Shown piece after piece: positions 18,301-27,349 of a stretch of DNA of 64,000 nucleotides. Every line of letters begins with the position of its first letter. Position 1 is the first letter of the stretch. The notes below the pieces were generated by a model that saw nothing but the letters and a program-made list of their open reading frames with translations, searched no databases and was not told the origin of the DNA. Made by a program: the position numbers and the translations under genes. Location of the stretch: positions 11,060-75,059 of the forward strand of contig CAZJPN010000079.1 in the NCBI GenBank assembly GCA_964547905.1, read 5' to 3'. Source of the stretch: JAJYLM01 sp964547905 (GTDB taxonomy: Bacteria; JAMCPX01).

Positions 18301-19773
18301 TTATTTCTTGGGAACATTCATACCGGCAAGTTTTCTTACGAGCTCTTTCTTCGACTCAATATCATATTGGGTTGTGATAGCGATTTGTTCCATAATTGGA
18401 GAGCCGCCACCATGATATGCCCCATAAGTTTCGGAACCGGAAGCTCCGGATAAAGCAAAGTCTATAAAAGTCAACCAGAATTTTATTTGATCATCGGTCT
18501 GAATTTCCGGGTTTCTTTTAATATATTTTTCCAATAAAGCTTTGAGCTCGGGATTCCCCAAATCTTTTTCGTAGGGAAAGGTTGCCGGCATGCCGCCTGC
18601 GATTTGACAAAGGATCTCCATCTCTTTAAAAACCGATTCACCGGTAATGCATCTTCCAACATTTGCGTATATGGAATCTGGTATATAATTGCCGGGACCA
18701 TAGTTTTGCACACCCATACCTGGTATGTAAACAGCCGGTTTTCCAAGGTCAGAAGCTGTATATCCCGCTGCATATCCAAGCTCGCCTACCATAATTAAAT
18801 GGGACAACATTTCACGGACGTGAGGAGTTTTTTCGATGCCGTTTACTTGAGCAGCTAAACTAGCCAACCCTATTACATAATCAAGCATGGCTGGCTTACA
18901 TCCTGAATAAGAATGTCTATGAAATAAAGCAAACAGCAGAGCTAATATGCCTCCATGTAGATATTCGCCTGCCATAAATACCCTTTCCCATGGCACGAAA
19001 CAATCATCAAAGATTACATAAGAATCCGTGTATCCTGTTTCCATGCCCCTTTCGTATATGTCCCGTTTACGGAGATTATGAAAATGAACTATTTGTTTTA
19101 CCCCTTCGTAGTCCGCTGGAACGGCAAAGCTTATTGCATAAGAGCCTTCATTTTTTCTCAGTGACCTTGTGGGTACAACAAGAATTTCATCGGCTATAGA
19201 GGCTTCGGATATATGTACCTTAGCCCCTCTCACTACAACGCCCTTTTTATTTTCCTCCACTATATGCAGATACGCATCTGGGTCGGTTTGCTCCGCCGGG
19301 CGCTTTAAGCGTTCGCCTTTTACATCTGTTTGAGCACAAACAGCAACGAGATCTTCTTTTTGGAACCTTTTCAACCATTTTAGAAAATTGTCATGATAAG
19401 AAGTTTTAGCTGCTTGATCCTTTTGGGCTTCGAACGAAACTGTGTATATAGCGTTTGTTGCATCTATTCCCATACATCGCTGTATGCATGTGCCTACCTT
19501 GTTAGTCAATGTCCTTGTCATGTCTTGCTTTTTGTGCAGATCTTCTTTGTTCTGATGAATATGTGTAAAGCGATTTATTGTTTCTCCTGTTAGATGCGAT
19601 TTTGCCGTACACAAATCTTTTGTTTCCGGATCCCATGCAGCATCAAAAGTCAATCCCATAACGTTAATTGCCCCTTGTTGCCTCTCATCAAGCCTGTCAA
19701 TCTTTTCGCCGTTACTGTACAAGTTCCGGTTCATTCTGCTCAAGCCCTTAGCATATTCTTCTTTTGTTCTCAT
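18301..19773 (-). CDS. abfD: 4-Hydroxybutyryl-CoA dehydratase / vinylacetyl-CoA isomerase-like flavoprotein
   Basis: 490-aa member of the HpaB/AbfD family. AbfD is a [4Fe-4S]- and FAD-containing radical enzyme that dehydrates 4-hydroxybutyryl-CoA to crotonyl-CoA. The cluster ligands known from the clostridial enzyme (Cys99, Cys103, His292, Cys299) have counterparts with the same spacing: C96 and C100 (CIQRC) and H285 and C292 (HRHSYSGC). HpaB-type monooxygenases lack these, so dehydratase is favoured over 4-hydroxyphenylacetate hydroxylase. Clear minus-strand promoter and GGAGG ribosome site. Convergent with the dehydrogenase-crotonase operon. The cluster makes the enzyme oxygen-sensitive, consistent with anaerobic life. 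Confidence 0.85.
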   Translation of the reverse strand: MRTKEEYAKGLSRMNRNLYSNGEKIDRLDERQQGAINVMGLTFDAAWDPETKDLCTAKSHLTGETINRFTHIHQNKEDLHKKQDMTRTLTNKVGTCIQRCMGIDATNAIYTVSFEAQKDQAAKTSYHDNFLKWLKRFQKEDLVAVCAQTDVKGERLKRPAEQTDPDAYLHIVEENKKGVVVRGAKVHISEASIADEILVVPTRSLRKNEGSYAISFAVPADYEGVKQIVHFHNLRKRDIYERGMETGYTDSYVIFDDCFVPWERVFMAGEYLHGGILALLFALFHRHSYSGCKPAMLDYVIGLASLAAQVNGIEKTPHVREMLSHLIMVGELGYAAGYTASDLGKPAVYIPGMGVQNYGPGNYIPDSIYANVGRCITGESVFKEMEILCQIAGGMPATFPYEKDLGNPELKALLEKYIKRNPEIQTDDQIKFWLTFIDFALSGASGSETYGAYHGGGSPIMEQIAITTQYDIESKKELVRKLAGMNVPKK

Positions 19774-19795
19774 AACAACCTCCCAGTTCTAATGG

Positions 19796-19824
19796 AATAT
19801 AAATCAATTACAAATAAGAGTCAA
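19796..19824 (-). promoter_or_regulatory. Promoter of the abfD-like gene
   Basis: Read on the minus strand: TTGACT (19824-19819), 17-bp spacer, TATATT (19801-19796). The start codon is 23 bp downstream of the -10, with GGAGG between. Confidence 0.65.
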
Positions 19825-19981
19825 TCTTTTATCAATGCAATACAGCATACATTAATTGCTTTTTCACCTTGAAAAGAGGGCTCTGAATGTGCGTACCTGA
19901 TAATGACAAACAATATCGTAGCAGGTGCTATCGTATCGAATAAATCCTTTGCTCTGTCGTATTCTTTCTGTCTCTTTATTC

Positions 19982-20860
19982 TTACTTTATGTCTGCGAGT
20001 TCTGCAAAGTTATCGCCCAGCAGCCTCTTCTGCATCCCTTTGTCCGGAAAGAGCCTCTCTATCCTTTTCTTGATGAAGCCGTAATCGAATTTGTTGTCGG
20101 ATGCATAGAAACCGAAAGGACCATCAGTTCCAAACAAACAGCGATCCACGCCAAGGGATTCAACAACCTGCCTTGTAATGCCATCCCCAACATAGCTTGT
20201 CTGGGATAGATCCACGTACACATGCTTGTTGTCCTTGATCCTTGTCCATGTTTCCCTGTAAACAGGGAAGCCTGCGTGCGCAAGTATAAGCTTTAAATCA
20301 GGCACCTCTTTCAAAAGACTGTAAAAATCACCTTCTTCTTCGAATCCAACATGAATGAGCAAGGGTTTGCCTGTCTTAGCCAGTTCACCCGCAACAGGTG
20401 CAAGCTCGACAGGTTTGAAGTGGTGCCAGAAAGAATGTGCTTTTATGCCTATAACGCCAGGGGTCTTTTTCCATTTTTCGAATTCCTTGACCTGATTATT
20501 CCTGCCTCGCGGATTTACAAATATCCAGCCTAAAAATCTATCGGGATATTTTTTTACCGCATTGAACACAAGTTCATTATCAGGGTCCTTGTCTATTTTG
20601 TAGATCTTACTGAGTATATTTATATCACCGTTAGCATCAAAATTTGCGACAAGAGATTTACCCATGCCTCTCAATTGTTTGTGTGTTAATAAAAACTGTA
20701 GAAGGCCCACAAGAGAGGGTGAAGGCTCTTTAAACGGTTCAACCATTGGTGCCATGAGTGCGATTTTATCAACCCCGTTTGCATCCATTCTATTTAACAG
20801 CTCGTCTATCTTCAGCAGTCGCTCGTCAATATGATAGTGGCAATCAATAATCATACGCAA
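19982..20860 (-). CDS. Amidohydrolase-family TIM-barrel protein
   Basis: 292-aa metal-dependent hydrolase of the Amidohydro_2 (ACMSD-like) group. N-terminal metal motif IDCHYHID, then IGIKAHSFWHHF, LIHVGFEE, LILAHAGFP and the final FGTDGPFG aspartate. The family includes decarboxylases and hydrolases of cyclic or aromatic acids; the substrate cannot be read from sequence. It lies 208 bp upstream of the abfD-like gene on the same strand, so a shared catabolic role is possible, but the dehydratase has its own promoter. A second, different amidohydrolase lies at 55192-56016. Confidence 0.8.
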   Translation of the reverse strand: MRMIIDCHYHIDERLLKIDELLNRMDANGVDKIALMAPMVEPFKEPSPSLVGLLQFLLTHKQLRGMGKSLVANFDANGDINILSKIYKIDKDPDNELVFNAVKKYPDRFLGWIFVNPRGRNNQVKEFEKWKKTPGVIGIKAHSFWHHFKPVELAPVAGELAKTGKPLLIHVGFEEEGDFYSLLKEVPDLKLILAHAGFPVYRETWTRIKDNKHVYVDLSQTSYVGDGITRQVVESLGVDRCLFGTDGPFGFYASDNKFDYGFIKKRIERLFPDKGMQKRLLGDNFAELADIK

Positions 20861-21118
20861 CCTCCTTTATCCGGGATGCCTGTTTATACTACATACGCAT
20901 GGAACAAGCAATTTCTTTATACAGGTTTGTTGGGTTAAACAAAGAGATGCATTTGAAAAATAGGGGAGTTTGTGTAATGAGCGAAGAGGATACAAAGATA
21001 AAGGGAAGAAAGAGTTTGATACGAAGTGAAGCGAAACACCTGCGAACTGCCTGACATTCTTTCATAGTATTCTCCGTGGACTGCTTCTCTTTCCGTGACA
21101 AAGAGAACATAACTGTAT

Positions 21119-21231
21119 GGGTAAACCCCGTTAGAAACAACGCTGTTTTAGGCAACAATTTTTCTATAAGAAATTCAAGTTTGTTTTGTTGTCGGACACA
21201 TAAATGGTGGGTTTCTAACGGGGTAAAAACC
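21119..21231. mobile_element. MITE-like inverted-repeat element, copy 1
   Basis: Ends are inverted: CCCCGTTAGAAAC at 21126-21138 and GTTTCTAACGGGG at 21211-21223, both flanked by GGTAAA/TAAAAACC-like bases. No coding capacity. A second copy with the same ends and some shared interior (an ATTTTT/TATAA stretch and an ACCAT.TAT stretch next to the end) lies at 39030-39130. Confidence 0.6.
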
Positions 21232-21384
21232 CGCTTAGCAAGAGAGCTATTGTTTCACGAACGGAGGAGAAACTCTTCCTTTTCCTGGGGATGAGCTTTG
21301 CCAGAGGAGAATCCGTCTGAGGAAGAAAATGAACAAATAAACCAAAGGATTTATCTACTCCTTAGTCTCAAGCCTATGGCCGAC

Positions 21385-21408
21385 TTTCCCACTGCATTTT
21401 TCGGGTAA
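21385..21408 (+). repeat. Dispersed motif copy
   Basis: TTTCCCACTGCATT then TTTCGGGTAA; one base shorter than the consensus at the GGGTTAA end. Same orientation as the others. Confidence 0.55.
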
Positions 21409-21422
21409 GCCCTATTACAGGG

Positions 21423-21448
21423 TTGACTTATACATCGGGTGGTATAAT
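21423..21448 (+). promoter_or_regulatory. Probable promoter of tRNA-Ser
   Basis: TTGACT (21423-21428) and TATAAT (21443-21448) lie directly upstream of the tRNA. The spacer is only 14 bp; reading the -10 as TAATAA two bases later gives 16 bp. Confidence 0.45.
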
Positions 21449-21458
21449 AATGCGTAAC

Positions 21459-21548
21459 GGAGAGGTACCGAAGTGGTCATAACGGGCCCGCCTCGAAAGC
21501 GGGTATCCTGGGCAACCGGGAACGTGGGTTCGAATCCCACCCTCTCCG
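21459..21548 (+). tRNA. tRNA-Ser (anticodon CGA)
   Basis: 90-nt type II tRNA. The acceptor stem pairs GGAGAGG (21459-21465) with CCTCTCC (21541-21547), discriminator G. Anticodon stem CCCGC/GCGGG encloses loop CTCGAAA, giving anticodon CGA (21494-21496), which reads UCG. A long variable arm (CCTGGGCAACCGGG region) and the T-arm GTGGG-TTCGAAT-CCCAC are present. The 3' CCA is not encoded and must be added by a CCA-adding enzyme; a candidate is encoded at 36699. TTTT follows as a short termination signal. Confidence 0.96.
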
Positions 21549-21665
21549 TTTTATTGAAAGGATTCGAACGCCGCTGCGGACAAAAAGACAAAAAGGACAT
21601 AAAGGGGGTGACCCCTATGCCCCTTGTTCTATGCTGTTCTGATCCCTATGCTGTTTACAAATATT

Positions 21666-23258
21666 CTAATCCGGCTCTTCCAATTTTGCCGTCGCTGTTT
21701 GTGCGCTAACCGATTTTTGTCTCCTGTATATTATGTTTTTTATCAGAAGCGCCGGAACAATGCTTGTCGCAACAAAAAATGCGGCGACGATGAATGCATC
21801 ATCATAGGCATTTATCGCAGCCCATTTTTTTATATCCCCTATCATTGCGCCTTTACCGGCAATTGTCGCATTATAAAAACTTGCACCATTGTAGATTGCA
21901 TACGTTTTAATCTTTTGAAGCTCCTCGTTCCAAATTGGTGAGTTGTAAGCTATCTTGCCGACATAGTTTGTCATATGAAGATCGGTTCTATTTTCTACAA
22001 TCACTCCCATGATTGCCGTACTAAAAGAGCTTCCAACCCGTATGATTAAATTCAGTATACCTGAACCCATGTTAATCTGTTCCGGCTCCAGGGCGTTTAT
22101 AGCCGACGTTGTTAATGACGCCATCATAAGTCCTATCCCGCAGCCTCGTGCAAGAAGATCTGCTATTATGAACGATAAATCTAAACTGGCAGATAAGTAA
22201 CGGAAATAATATAATGAGACAGCAGTAATTATGGTGCCGATTATCAGTGGTGGTTTTGCGCCAACGAGATCTGAAAGCCTTCCTGCAATGGGCATGGTTA
22301 AACTAAGAGCAATTGCCTGCGGTATTACCATCAATCCGGCAGTCGTGGCAGAAAAGCCCATGATGTCCTGAAAGTACATACTCATCAAATAGCCGCTTCC
22401 TACAAGGGCCACGGATCGTGTTATTCCCACAATATTGGAGATGCTAAAGTTATAATTCTTAAATATTGCAAGATCCATGATTGGGGTTTTAACCATAAAT
22501 TCGGTTATGATAAAGGCAAAAAAGGAAAAATAAGAAGCCACCACTAAACGCATTATATAATTTGAAGTCCATCCCCTCTCTTGTCCTTTTTGCAAGATTA
22601 CCAAAAGTGTTGAGATGAAAATTGTGAAAAAGAAAAATCCTATAAAATCAAATTGCTTGAAATAAGCTGGATTACCCTCAGATGGTTTTAACACGGTTAT
22701 TCCCCAGAACAATAAAAGTACACCTATGGGAACATTTATATAGAATAATGCCCGCCATCCTACATGATCTATCATATAACCAAACATCGTTGGACCTACT
22801 GCAGGTGCTATTGTCGTTCCAGCCCCCCACATACCAAGAGCGAAGCCTCTTTCTTCTTTAGGAAAAACCTCAGAGATCATCGTTACACCCAAAGGGGTAA
22901 TAGCCCCTCCACCTATAGCCTGAATGATCCTAAAAAATATAAGTGAGTCCAGACTCCAGGAAAAACTACATAAAAAGGAACCTAAAATAAAAAAGAACAC
23001 GCCCCATAAAAAGGTTTGTTTAAGGCCGAGAACATTTTTTACCCATGTTGCGAACAGGATAAATATTGCAAATGCAAGCATATAGGCTGTTGATATCCAT
23101 TCAACCTGCTCCATATTTATGCCGAATGCTACCATAAAATTGGGGAGTGCTATGTTCATTCCAGAGCTGTCCAGAACACTCATGAAACTGCCGATCACGA
23201 CAATTACAAGAACCCACCATTTATAGCCTTCATCGTAGTTATTCGTTTTATTTGCCAT
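21666..23258 (-). CDS. DHA2-family MFS exporter (second EmrB/QacA paralogue)
   Basis: 530-aa, 14-TM exporter very like the one at 6340-7932: YKWWVLVIVVIGSFM, VLDSSGMNIALPNFMVAFG, WISTAYMLAFA, GAGTTIAPAVGPTMFGYM. The TM1 D1 motif differs (LDSSGMNIALP against LDNSIINVALP). It has no adaptor or outer-membrane gene beside it, so it acts alone or borrows the EmrA/TolC at 3.9-6.3 kb. No strong ribosome site precedes the ATG. Probably a within-genome duplicate that has diverged. Confidence 0.9.
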   Translation of the reverse strand: MANKTNNYDEGYKWWVLVIVVIGSFMSVLDSSGMNIALPNFMVAFGINMEQVEWISTAYMLAFAIFILFATWVKNVLGLKQTFLWGVFFFILGSFLCSFSWSLDSLIFFRIIQAIGGGAITPLGVTMISEVFPKEERGFALGMWGAGTTIAPAVGPTMFGYMIDHVGWRALFYINVPIGVLLLFWGITVLKPSEGNPAYFKQFDFIGFFFFTIFISTLLVILQKGQERGWTSNYIMRLVVASYFSFFAFIITEFMVKTPIMDLAIFKNYNFSISNIVGITRSVALVGSGYLMSMYFQDIMGFSATTAGLMVIPQAIALSLTMPIAGRLSDLVGAKPPLIIGTIITAVSLYYFRYLSASLDLSFIIADLLARGCGIGLMMASLTTSAINALEPEQINMGSGILNLIIRVGSSFSTAIMGVIVENRTDLHMTNYVGKIAYNSPIWNEELQKIKTYAIYNGASFYNATIAGKGAMIGDIKKWAAINAYDDAFIVAAFFVATSIVPALLIKNIIYRRQKSVSAQTATAKLEEPD

Positions 23259-23463
23259 ATTAATTCAACGTTTATGACTATGGACAGTGCGTAGTCCGCA
23301 GAAGAAATCAATTTTTGCGATGCTGCGGGCATGGGCGCGGCTCGGGGGTATTTTGTCGGAGAAGAAACGGGGTTACCCATTGAAATGTGAAATAGATCGA
23401 AAGATGGACTGGATCAGATGGGGCGGAGGTAGCCCCGGACTTTGGACAGGTTTGAATTATAAC

Positions 23464-23720
23464 GTCGAGAGGAAGAGGGCAGGGCAAGCCCTGCCCCTAC
23501 AGGTATCAAACCCCTTGTCAGGGGGGATTGCAATCTACACACTCCTGCACCCCTCTTTGTAGAAGGGAAGAAACTGGATTTCTGCAGGAGTTTATCCCGC
23601 CGTTGGCGGGGTAGGAATGACGCAGCAGGAACAATACTCCGTCCCGCCTGCGGCGGGACACCCCTTTTCGAAAGGGGAATGGGAAGTTAACCCTCTGTCC
23701 CCCTCGGCAGGAAGAAATTG
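23464..23720. repeat. REP-like palindromic repeat cluster
   Basis: Several GC-rich hairpins lie in a row: GGGCAGGGC-AA-GCCCTGCCC (23477-23496), CCCGCC-GTT-GGCGGG (~23599-23613), GTCCCGCC-TGC-GGCGGGAC (~23641-23659) and CCCCTTTTCGAAAGGGG (~23662-23678). This type of mosaic is common between genes in many environmental bacteria. Similar material occurs at 58180-58950. No coding signal. Confidence 0.6.
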
Positions 23721-23829
23721 CAGGATACACACCACTGCGCCAATCTTTTCAGAGTGGAAAAGAAGTAGATTCACTTGCATCAGGTGCGCGAGAAAAGAGG
23801 GGGCAACCCGTTGACATTAGGGGTCAGGT

Positions 23830-24170
23830 AATATGAAAAGTGGCAAGCTCCAATAGCCTCTGATATAATTAATACTTGAAATCAAAACCCTTATATTCCT
23901 CTTGGCGGTGTATTTGATTGCCTCCCGATGCCCATTTAAAATACTATCTATACGCTTAATGCCATTCTAGGTGAAGATTTCTGGATTGTGTATAATTCTC
24001 TTCTGCTCTATTGCTTTTCGGCTAAAATCAGGTATGTAGATATGGTCGTTTGACTGCTGGATTATGGTTCTAACGCTGTTTACGGTGTTCCGTATGCTTC
24101 TTTGGTAGATACGAACGCCGCCAGTCCATATTCGTAAGCCTTTAAATTGGAATGCGAAGGTTGAATTTTT
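23830..24170 (-). pseudogene. Possible decayed ORF remnant
   Basis: Reading minus from 24170, about 110 codons are open except for one in-frame TAG (23967-23969), flanked by ordinary protein-like composition (e.g. GLRIWTGGVRIYQRS, IYIPDFSRKAIEQ, DSILNGHREAIKYTAK). No start codon or ribosome site, no recognised family. In sequence this AT-rich several more stops would be expected by chance. It may be the tail of a lost gene or transposase. Confidence 0.3.
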
Positions 24171-24173
24171 TTA

Positions 24174-24210
24174 TTGACTTGCTATTTTATTATTGATAAT
24201 CATTTTCAAT
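24174..24210 (+). promoter_or_regulatory. feoB promoter with Fur box
   Basis: TTGACT (24174-24179) with GATAAT 15 bp on. Overlapping the -10 is a Fur-box-like site, ATTATTGATAATCATTTTC (24189-24207), matching the classical 19-bp consensus at 15 of 19 positions and forming the inverted repeat ATTGATAA/TTTTCAAT (24192-24210). Binding of Fe-Fur here would block feoB transcription when iron is plentiful. Confidence 0.7.
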
Positions 24211-24225
24211 AAGGAGAGCTTACAG

Positions 24226-26280
24226 GTGAAAAACAAACATTTAAAAAGTATGGTTACGGAATCCTGCCATGATTCAGGAGATAATGGGCATGTGCCTCAT
24301 GATGGCGGGAGTATTACAGTCGCACTTGCAGGCAATCCCAATGTAGGTAAAAGTACGATATTTAACATACTGACCGGACTTAATCAGCATGTTGGAAACT
24401 GGCCTGGCAAAACAGTGGAAAAAAAAGAGGGTTACACGGAGTATAACGGGAACACCTATAAGATCGTAGACCTTCCTGGTACGTATAGCCTGTCCTCGGG
24501 TTCTATAGAAGAAACCGTCGCTGCAACCTACATAGTTGAAGAAAAGCCGGATGTTGTAGTCTCTATAATAGATGCATCCAATCTTGACAGAAATCTCTAT
24601 CTGCTTACTCAGATCCTCGAAACAGGCGCAAAGGTTATCATAGCTTTAAACATGCTTGATCTTGCCGTGTCGAAAGGGGTTGAGATCGATGTCCAAAGGC
24701 TTGAAGCATTGATAGGCATACCGATCGTACCTATTATTGCCGTAAAAAACAAGGGTATAAAAGAACTGTTATGTGCAATCAGTGAGCTTGTATATAATAA
24801 AAGAACCTTTACACCGGCGCCGCTTCATTACTCTAAAAGCATTGAAGAACTCATCCGTGTTATCAGCAGCAAATTAAGCAGTTATGCTGTTCCTTTCAGC
24901 AATACGAGGTGGGTTGCAATTAAAATACTTGAGGGTGATGACCATGTCGTGGAAGTACTTAAGTCCATCGTACGTGAAGAGGATTATCGGTTTATACAGG
25001 ATGTTCAGAACCGTGCAGAAAAATTGATCGTTGAGGTGGCAGATGCTCGCTACGACTGGATACACAAGATCACGTCGGGTGCGGTAAAACCTTTAAAGTT
25101 GAATATTATAACCTTTACGGACAAACTCGATCACCTCCTTACCAATCAATTCCTCGGGCTTACCATTATTGTTCTCATACTTGGATTCATATTCTGGGCA
25201 ACCTTCGGGATAAGCAACCCGCTCATGTCGTTGTTGAGTCAGTCCTTCAGTATGCTCGACGGTATTTCTGCAAAATTACTCGGCAACTCCCCCGAATGGC
25301 TGAAGGGGCTGCTCATTAACGGCGTGCTGGGCGGCGTGGGTACCGTTGTATCTTTTTTCCCTCTCATTTTTATCTTTTTTATATTTCTCGGCATCCTCGA
25401 AGATACAGGCCTGCTCGCACGATCGACATTTATCATGGACAGGGTAATGCATGTTCTGGGCCTCCATGGGAAAAGTTTTATATGCTTGCTTGTAGGTTAT
25501 GGGTGCAATGTGCCCGGTGTTATGTGTTCGAGGGTAATGGACAATGAAACCGATAGGAAATTGTCCGTTCTTATAAATCCCTTTATACCATGCTCCGCAA
25601 GATTTGTAGTCACAAGCCTTTTTGTCAGCGTGTTTTTCCCGAACCATGCCGCATTGGTAATGATATCCGTGATAGGCATAAGTTTTGCCGTTGTTGTTGT
25701 AAGCGGATTGTTATTACGCAAGACCGTGCTCAAAGGAGAGCGATCCCCGCTTATTATAGAGCTTCCTCTTTATAGAAAACCAAATGCAAGAACAGTCGGT
25801 CTTTATGCATGGAATAAAACCGTGAGTTTTTTTAAAAGAGCAGGCACCTATATTGTTTCCTTCACGATTATTATATGGTTTTTGTCTCACTATCCCGGCG
25901 GAACTATAGACCAAAGCGTGCTCGGCATCATCGGTAAATTTATAGCGCCTGTGGGCAGCATCCTGGGTTTCGACTGGAAAATTCTTGTTGCACTTATCAC
26001 CGGCTTTACTGCGAAGGAAACGTCCATTGCAACACTCAGTGTACTCTATAATGCAACCAACGAAAAAACTCTCGGCATTGCACTGAAACAGTCAATCAGT
26101 CCCCTTGTCGCATATGTTTTTATCGTTTTTCAGACACTTTATATTCCGTGTCTTGCAACCGTAGTAACCATGAAGAAGGAATTGAACGATAATAAACTTC
26201 TTATAATAGGCATCGTTTATCCCTTGATTGTTGCCTTTTTAATAAGTTTAGCAATCTATAAGCTGGGACATCTTTTTTAA
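24226..26280 (+). CDS. feoB: Ferrous iron transporter FeoB
   Basis: G-protein-coupled Fe(II) importer of the inner membrane, 684 aa. The start is GTG at 24226, 9 bp after AAGGAG; the longer reading from TTG 24193 would begin inside the Fur box. A short Cys/His-containing leader (SCHDSGDNGHVPHD) precedes the G domain: GNPNVGKS (36-43), GNWPGKTVEKKEG (switch I), DLPGTYSL, NMLD. The membrane part has the two gate motifs, GYGCNVPGVMCSR and FTAKETSIATLSVL. No feoA or feoC is adjacent. Confidence 0.95.
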   Translation: MKNKHLKSMVTESCHDSGDNGHVPHDGGSITVALAGNPNVGKSTIFNILTGLNQHVGNWPGKTVEKKEGYTEYNGNTYKIVDLPGTYSLSSGSIEETVAATYIVEEKPDVVVSIIDASNLDRNLYLLTQILETGAKVIIALNMLDLAVSKGVEIDVQRLEALIGIPIVPIIAVKNKGIKELLCAISELVYNKRTFTPAPLHYSKSIEELIRVISSKLSSYAVPFSNTRWVAIKILEGDDHVVEVLKSIVREEDYRFIQDVQNRAEKLIVEVADARYDWIHKITSGAVKPLKLNIITFTDKLDHLLTNQFLGLTIIVLILGFIFWATFGISNPLMSLLSQSFSMLDGISAKLLGNSPEWLKGLLINGVLGGVGTVVSFFPLIFIFFIFLGILEDTGLLARSTFIMDRVMHVLGLHGKSFICLLVGYGCNVPGVMCSRVMDNETDRKLSVLINPFIPCSARFVVTSLFVSVFFPNHAALVMISVIGISFAVVVVSGLLLRKTVLKGERSPLIIELPLYRKPNARTVGLYAWNKTVSFFKRAGTYIVSFTIIIWFLSHYPGGTIDQSVLGIIGKFIAPVGSILGFDWKILVALITGFTAKETSIATLSVLYNATNEKTLGIALKQSISPLVAYVFIVFQTLYIPCLATVVTMKKELNDNKLLIIGIVYPLIVAFLISLAIYKLGHLF

Positions 26281-26398
26281 TTCAACCGTACAGGTTTATA
26301 TCATCCCTTATAATCATTTGATTTTATTGTGCAATCCATGTAATTCATTATTTGAACGGTGTTGTAAAAAATTTTATGGAATAAATCGATAGTGGCTT

Positions 26399-27349
26399 AT
26401 GACAAAAAAATTATTCAGGGATAGAATCATTTTCGTTACGGGGAAAGGCGGTGTAGGTAAAAGTATAATATCCGCATCACTCGGCATATCGTTCCACAGG
26501 GCAGGCCACAGACCCTTACTCGTGGAATTTTTTCCGGATAAAAGAATTGAACGTATCTTTAATTTAAAGGTAGAAACATACAAAGAGACTGAAATCCAGC
26601 AGAATTTTACGTATATAAATATATCATCATCAGATGCACTTGCGGAATATATCAAAAGGCAGTTAATACTGGATATAATCTCCAAATTTGTATTAAACAC
26701 AAAATTTTATCGTCATTTTTCAAGTACTGCCCCAGGACTTAAAGAACTTGTTACCGTGGGAAAGCTGTACGATTTAGAAAAAAAGAGGGATGACGAGGGC
26801 AATTATCAATACGATCCCATCATAGTGGATGCACCCCAGCTTGGTAAATTTGTTCCATTCTTAAAAACACCGCAAAGCATTATGAATATGTTTAGAATAG
26901 GACCTGTCAAAAAAGAAGCGGAAAAGGTAAATAAATTGATACTGTCAGACAAATGTTCCATTATAATGGTAAGTACTCCGGATGAAATGGCTATTACAGA
27001 AGCACTGGAGGCAAAGAATGAACTTTCCGAAATGAATTACCCTTCCCTAAAAACAATTATTATAAATATGGCTGTATCGAGCAAGATTGGTATTACCGAT
27101 ACCCAGTACTATGATCAGAGACTGAGTAAAATCTTGGGCAATCAAACCATAGGTATTAATATAATGAATGCTGTCGAAAAATTCATAAACTATGTAAAAA
27201 TGGAAAAGAAGGCTATAAGAGGACTACATGATCATATAAAAAATATGCCCGTATTGACATTGCCTTTAATTGAAGCTAACAAAGATGAGCTTTCCATAGC
27301 CGAATCATTGTCACCGAATTTCGAATCTATAATAACCGAGGTATCGTGA
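26399..27349 (+). CDS. ArsA/Get3-like ATPase, signature-lysine member of a pair
   Basis: 316-aa deviant-Walker-A ATPase: GKGGVGKS at 15-22 keeps the signature lysine (K16) that crosses the dimer interface in the ArsA/MinD class. Switch II-like IIVDAPQLGKF. No arsenite cysteines are evident and no ars genes are nearby, so arsenic export is unlikely. It overlaps the next ArsA-like gene by 4 bp (GTGA). Paired ArsA-like genes occur in deltaproteobacteria and elsewhere with unclear function; membrane-protein targeting or a motility/envelope role are options. Confidence 0.85.
   Translation: MTKKLFRDRIIFVTGKGGVGKSIISASLGISFHRAGHRPLLVEFFPDKRIERIFNLKVETYKETEIQQNFTYINISSSDALAEYIKRQLILDIISKFVLNTKFYRHFSSTAPGLKELVTVGKLYDLEKKRDDEGNYQYDPIIVDAPQLGKFVPFLKTPQSIMNMFRIGPVKKEAEKVNKLILSDKCSIIMVSTPDEMAITEALEAKNELSEMNYPSLKTIIINMAVSSKIGITDTQYYDQRLSKILGNQTIGINIMNAVEKFINYVKMEKKAIRGLHDHIKNMPVLTLPLIEANKDELSIAESLSPNFESIITEVS

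Larger units (their letters stand above)
20861..21458. other. Gene-free region with repeats
   Basis: About 600 bp without a credible gene. It holds the first MITE-like inverted-repeat element (21119-21231), a dispersed-motif copy (21385-21408) and the tRNA-Ser promoter. The rest is unassigned. Confidence 0.5.

Noticed and set aside
18301..19773. 4-hydroxyphenylacetate 3-monooxygenase
   Set aside because: The four [4Fe-4S] ligands specific to the dehydratase branch are present at the right spacing.
21415..21600. 61-codon minus-strand ORF containing VGFEPTFPVAQDTRF
   Set aside because: It is the antisense of tRNA-Ser; VGFEPT-type peptides are a well-known false product of tRNA T-arms.
24193..24225. 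Upstream extension of feoB from TTG 24193
   Set aside because: The TTG lies in the Fur box and has no ribosome site; GTG 24226 has AAGGAG at correct spacing.
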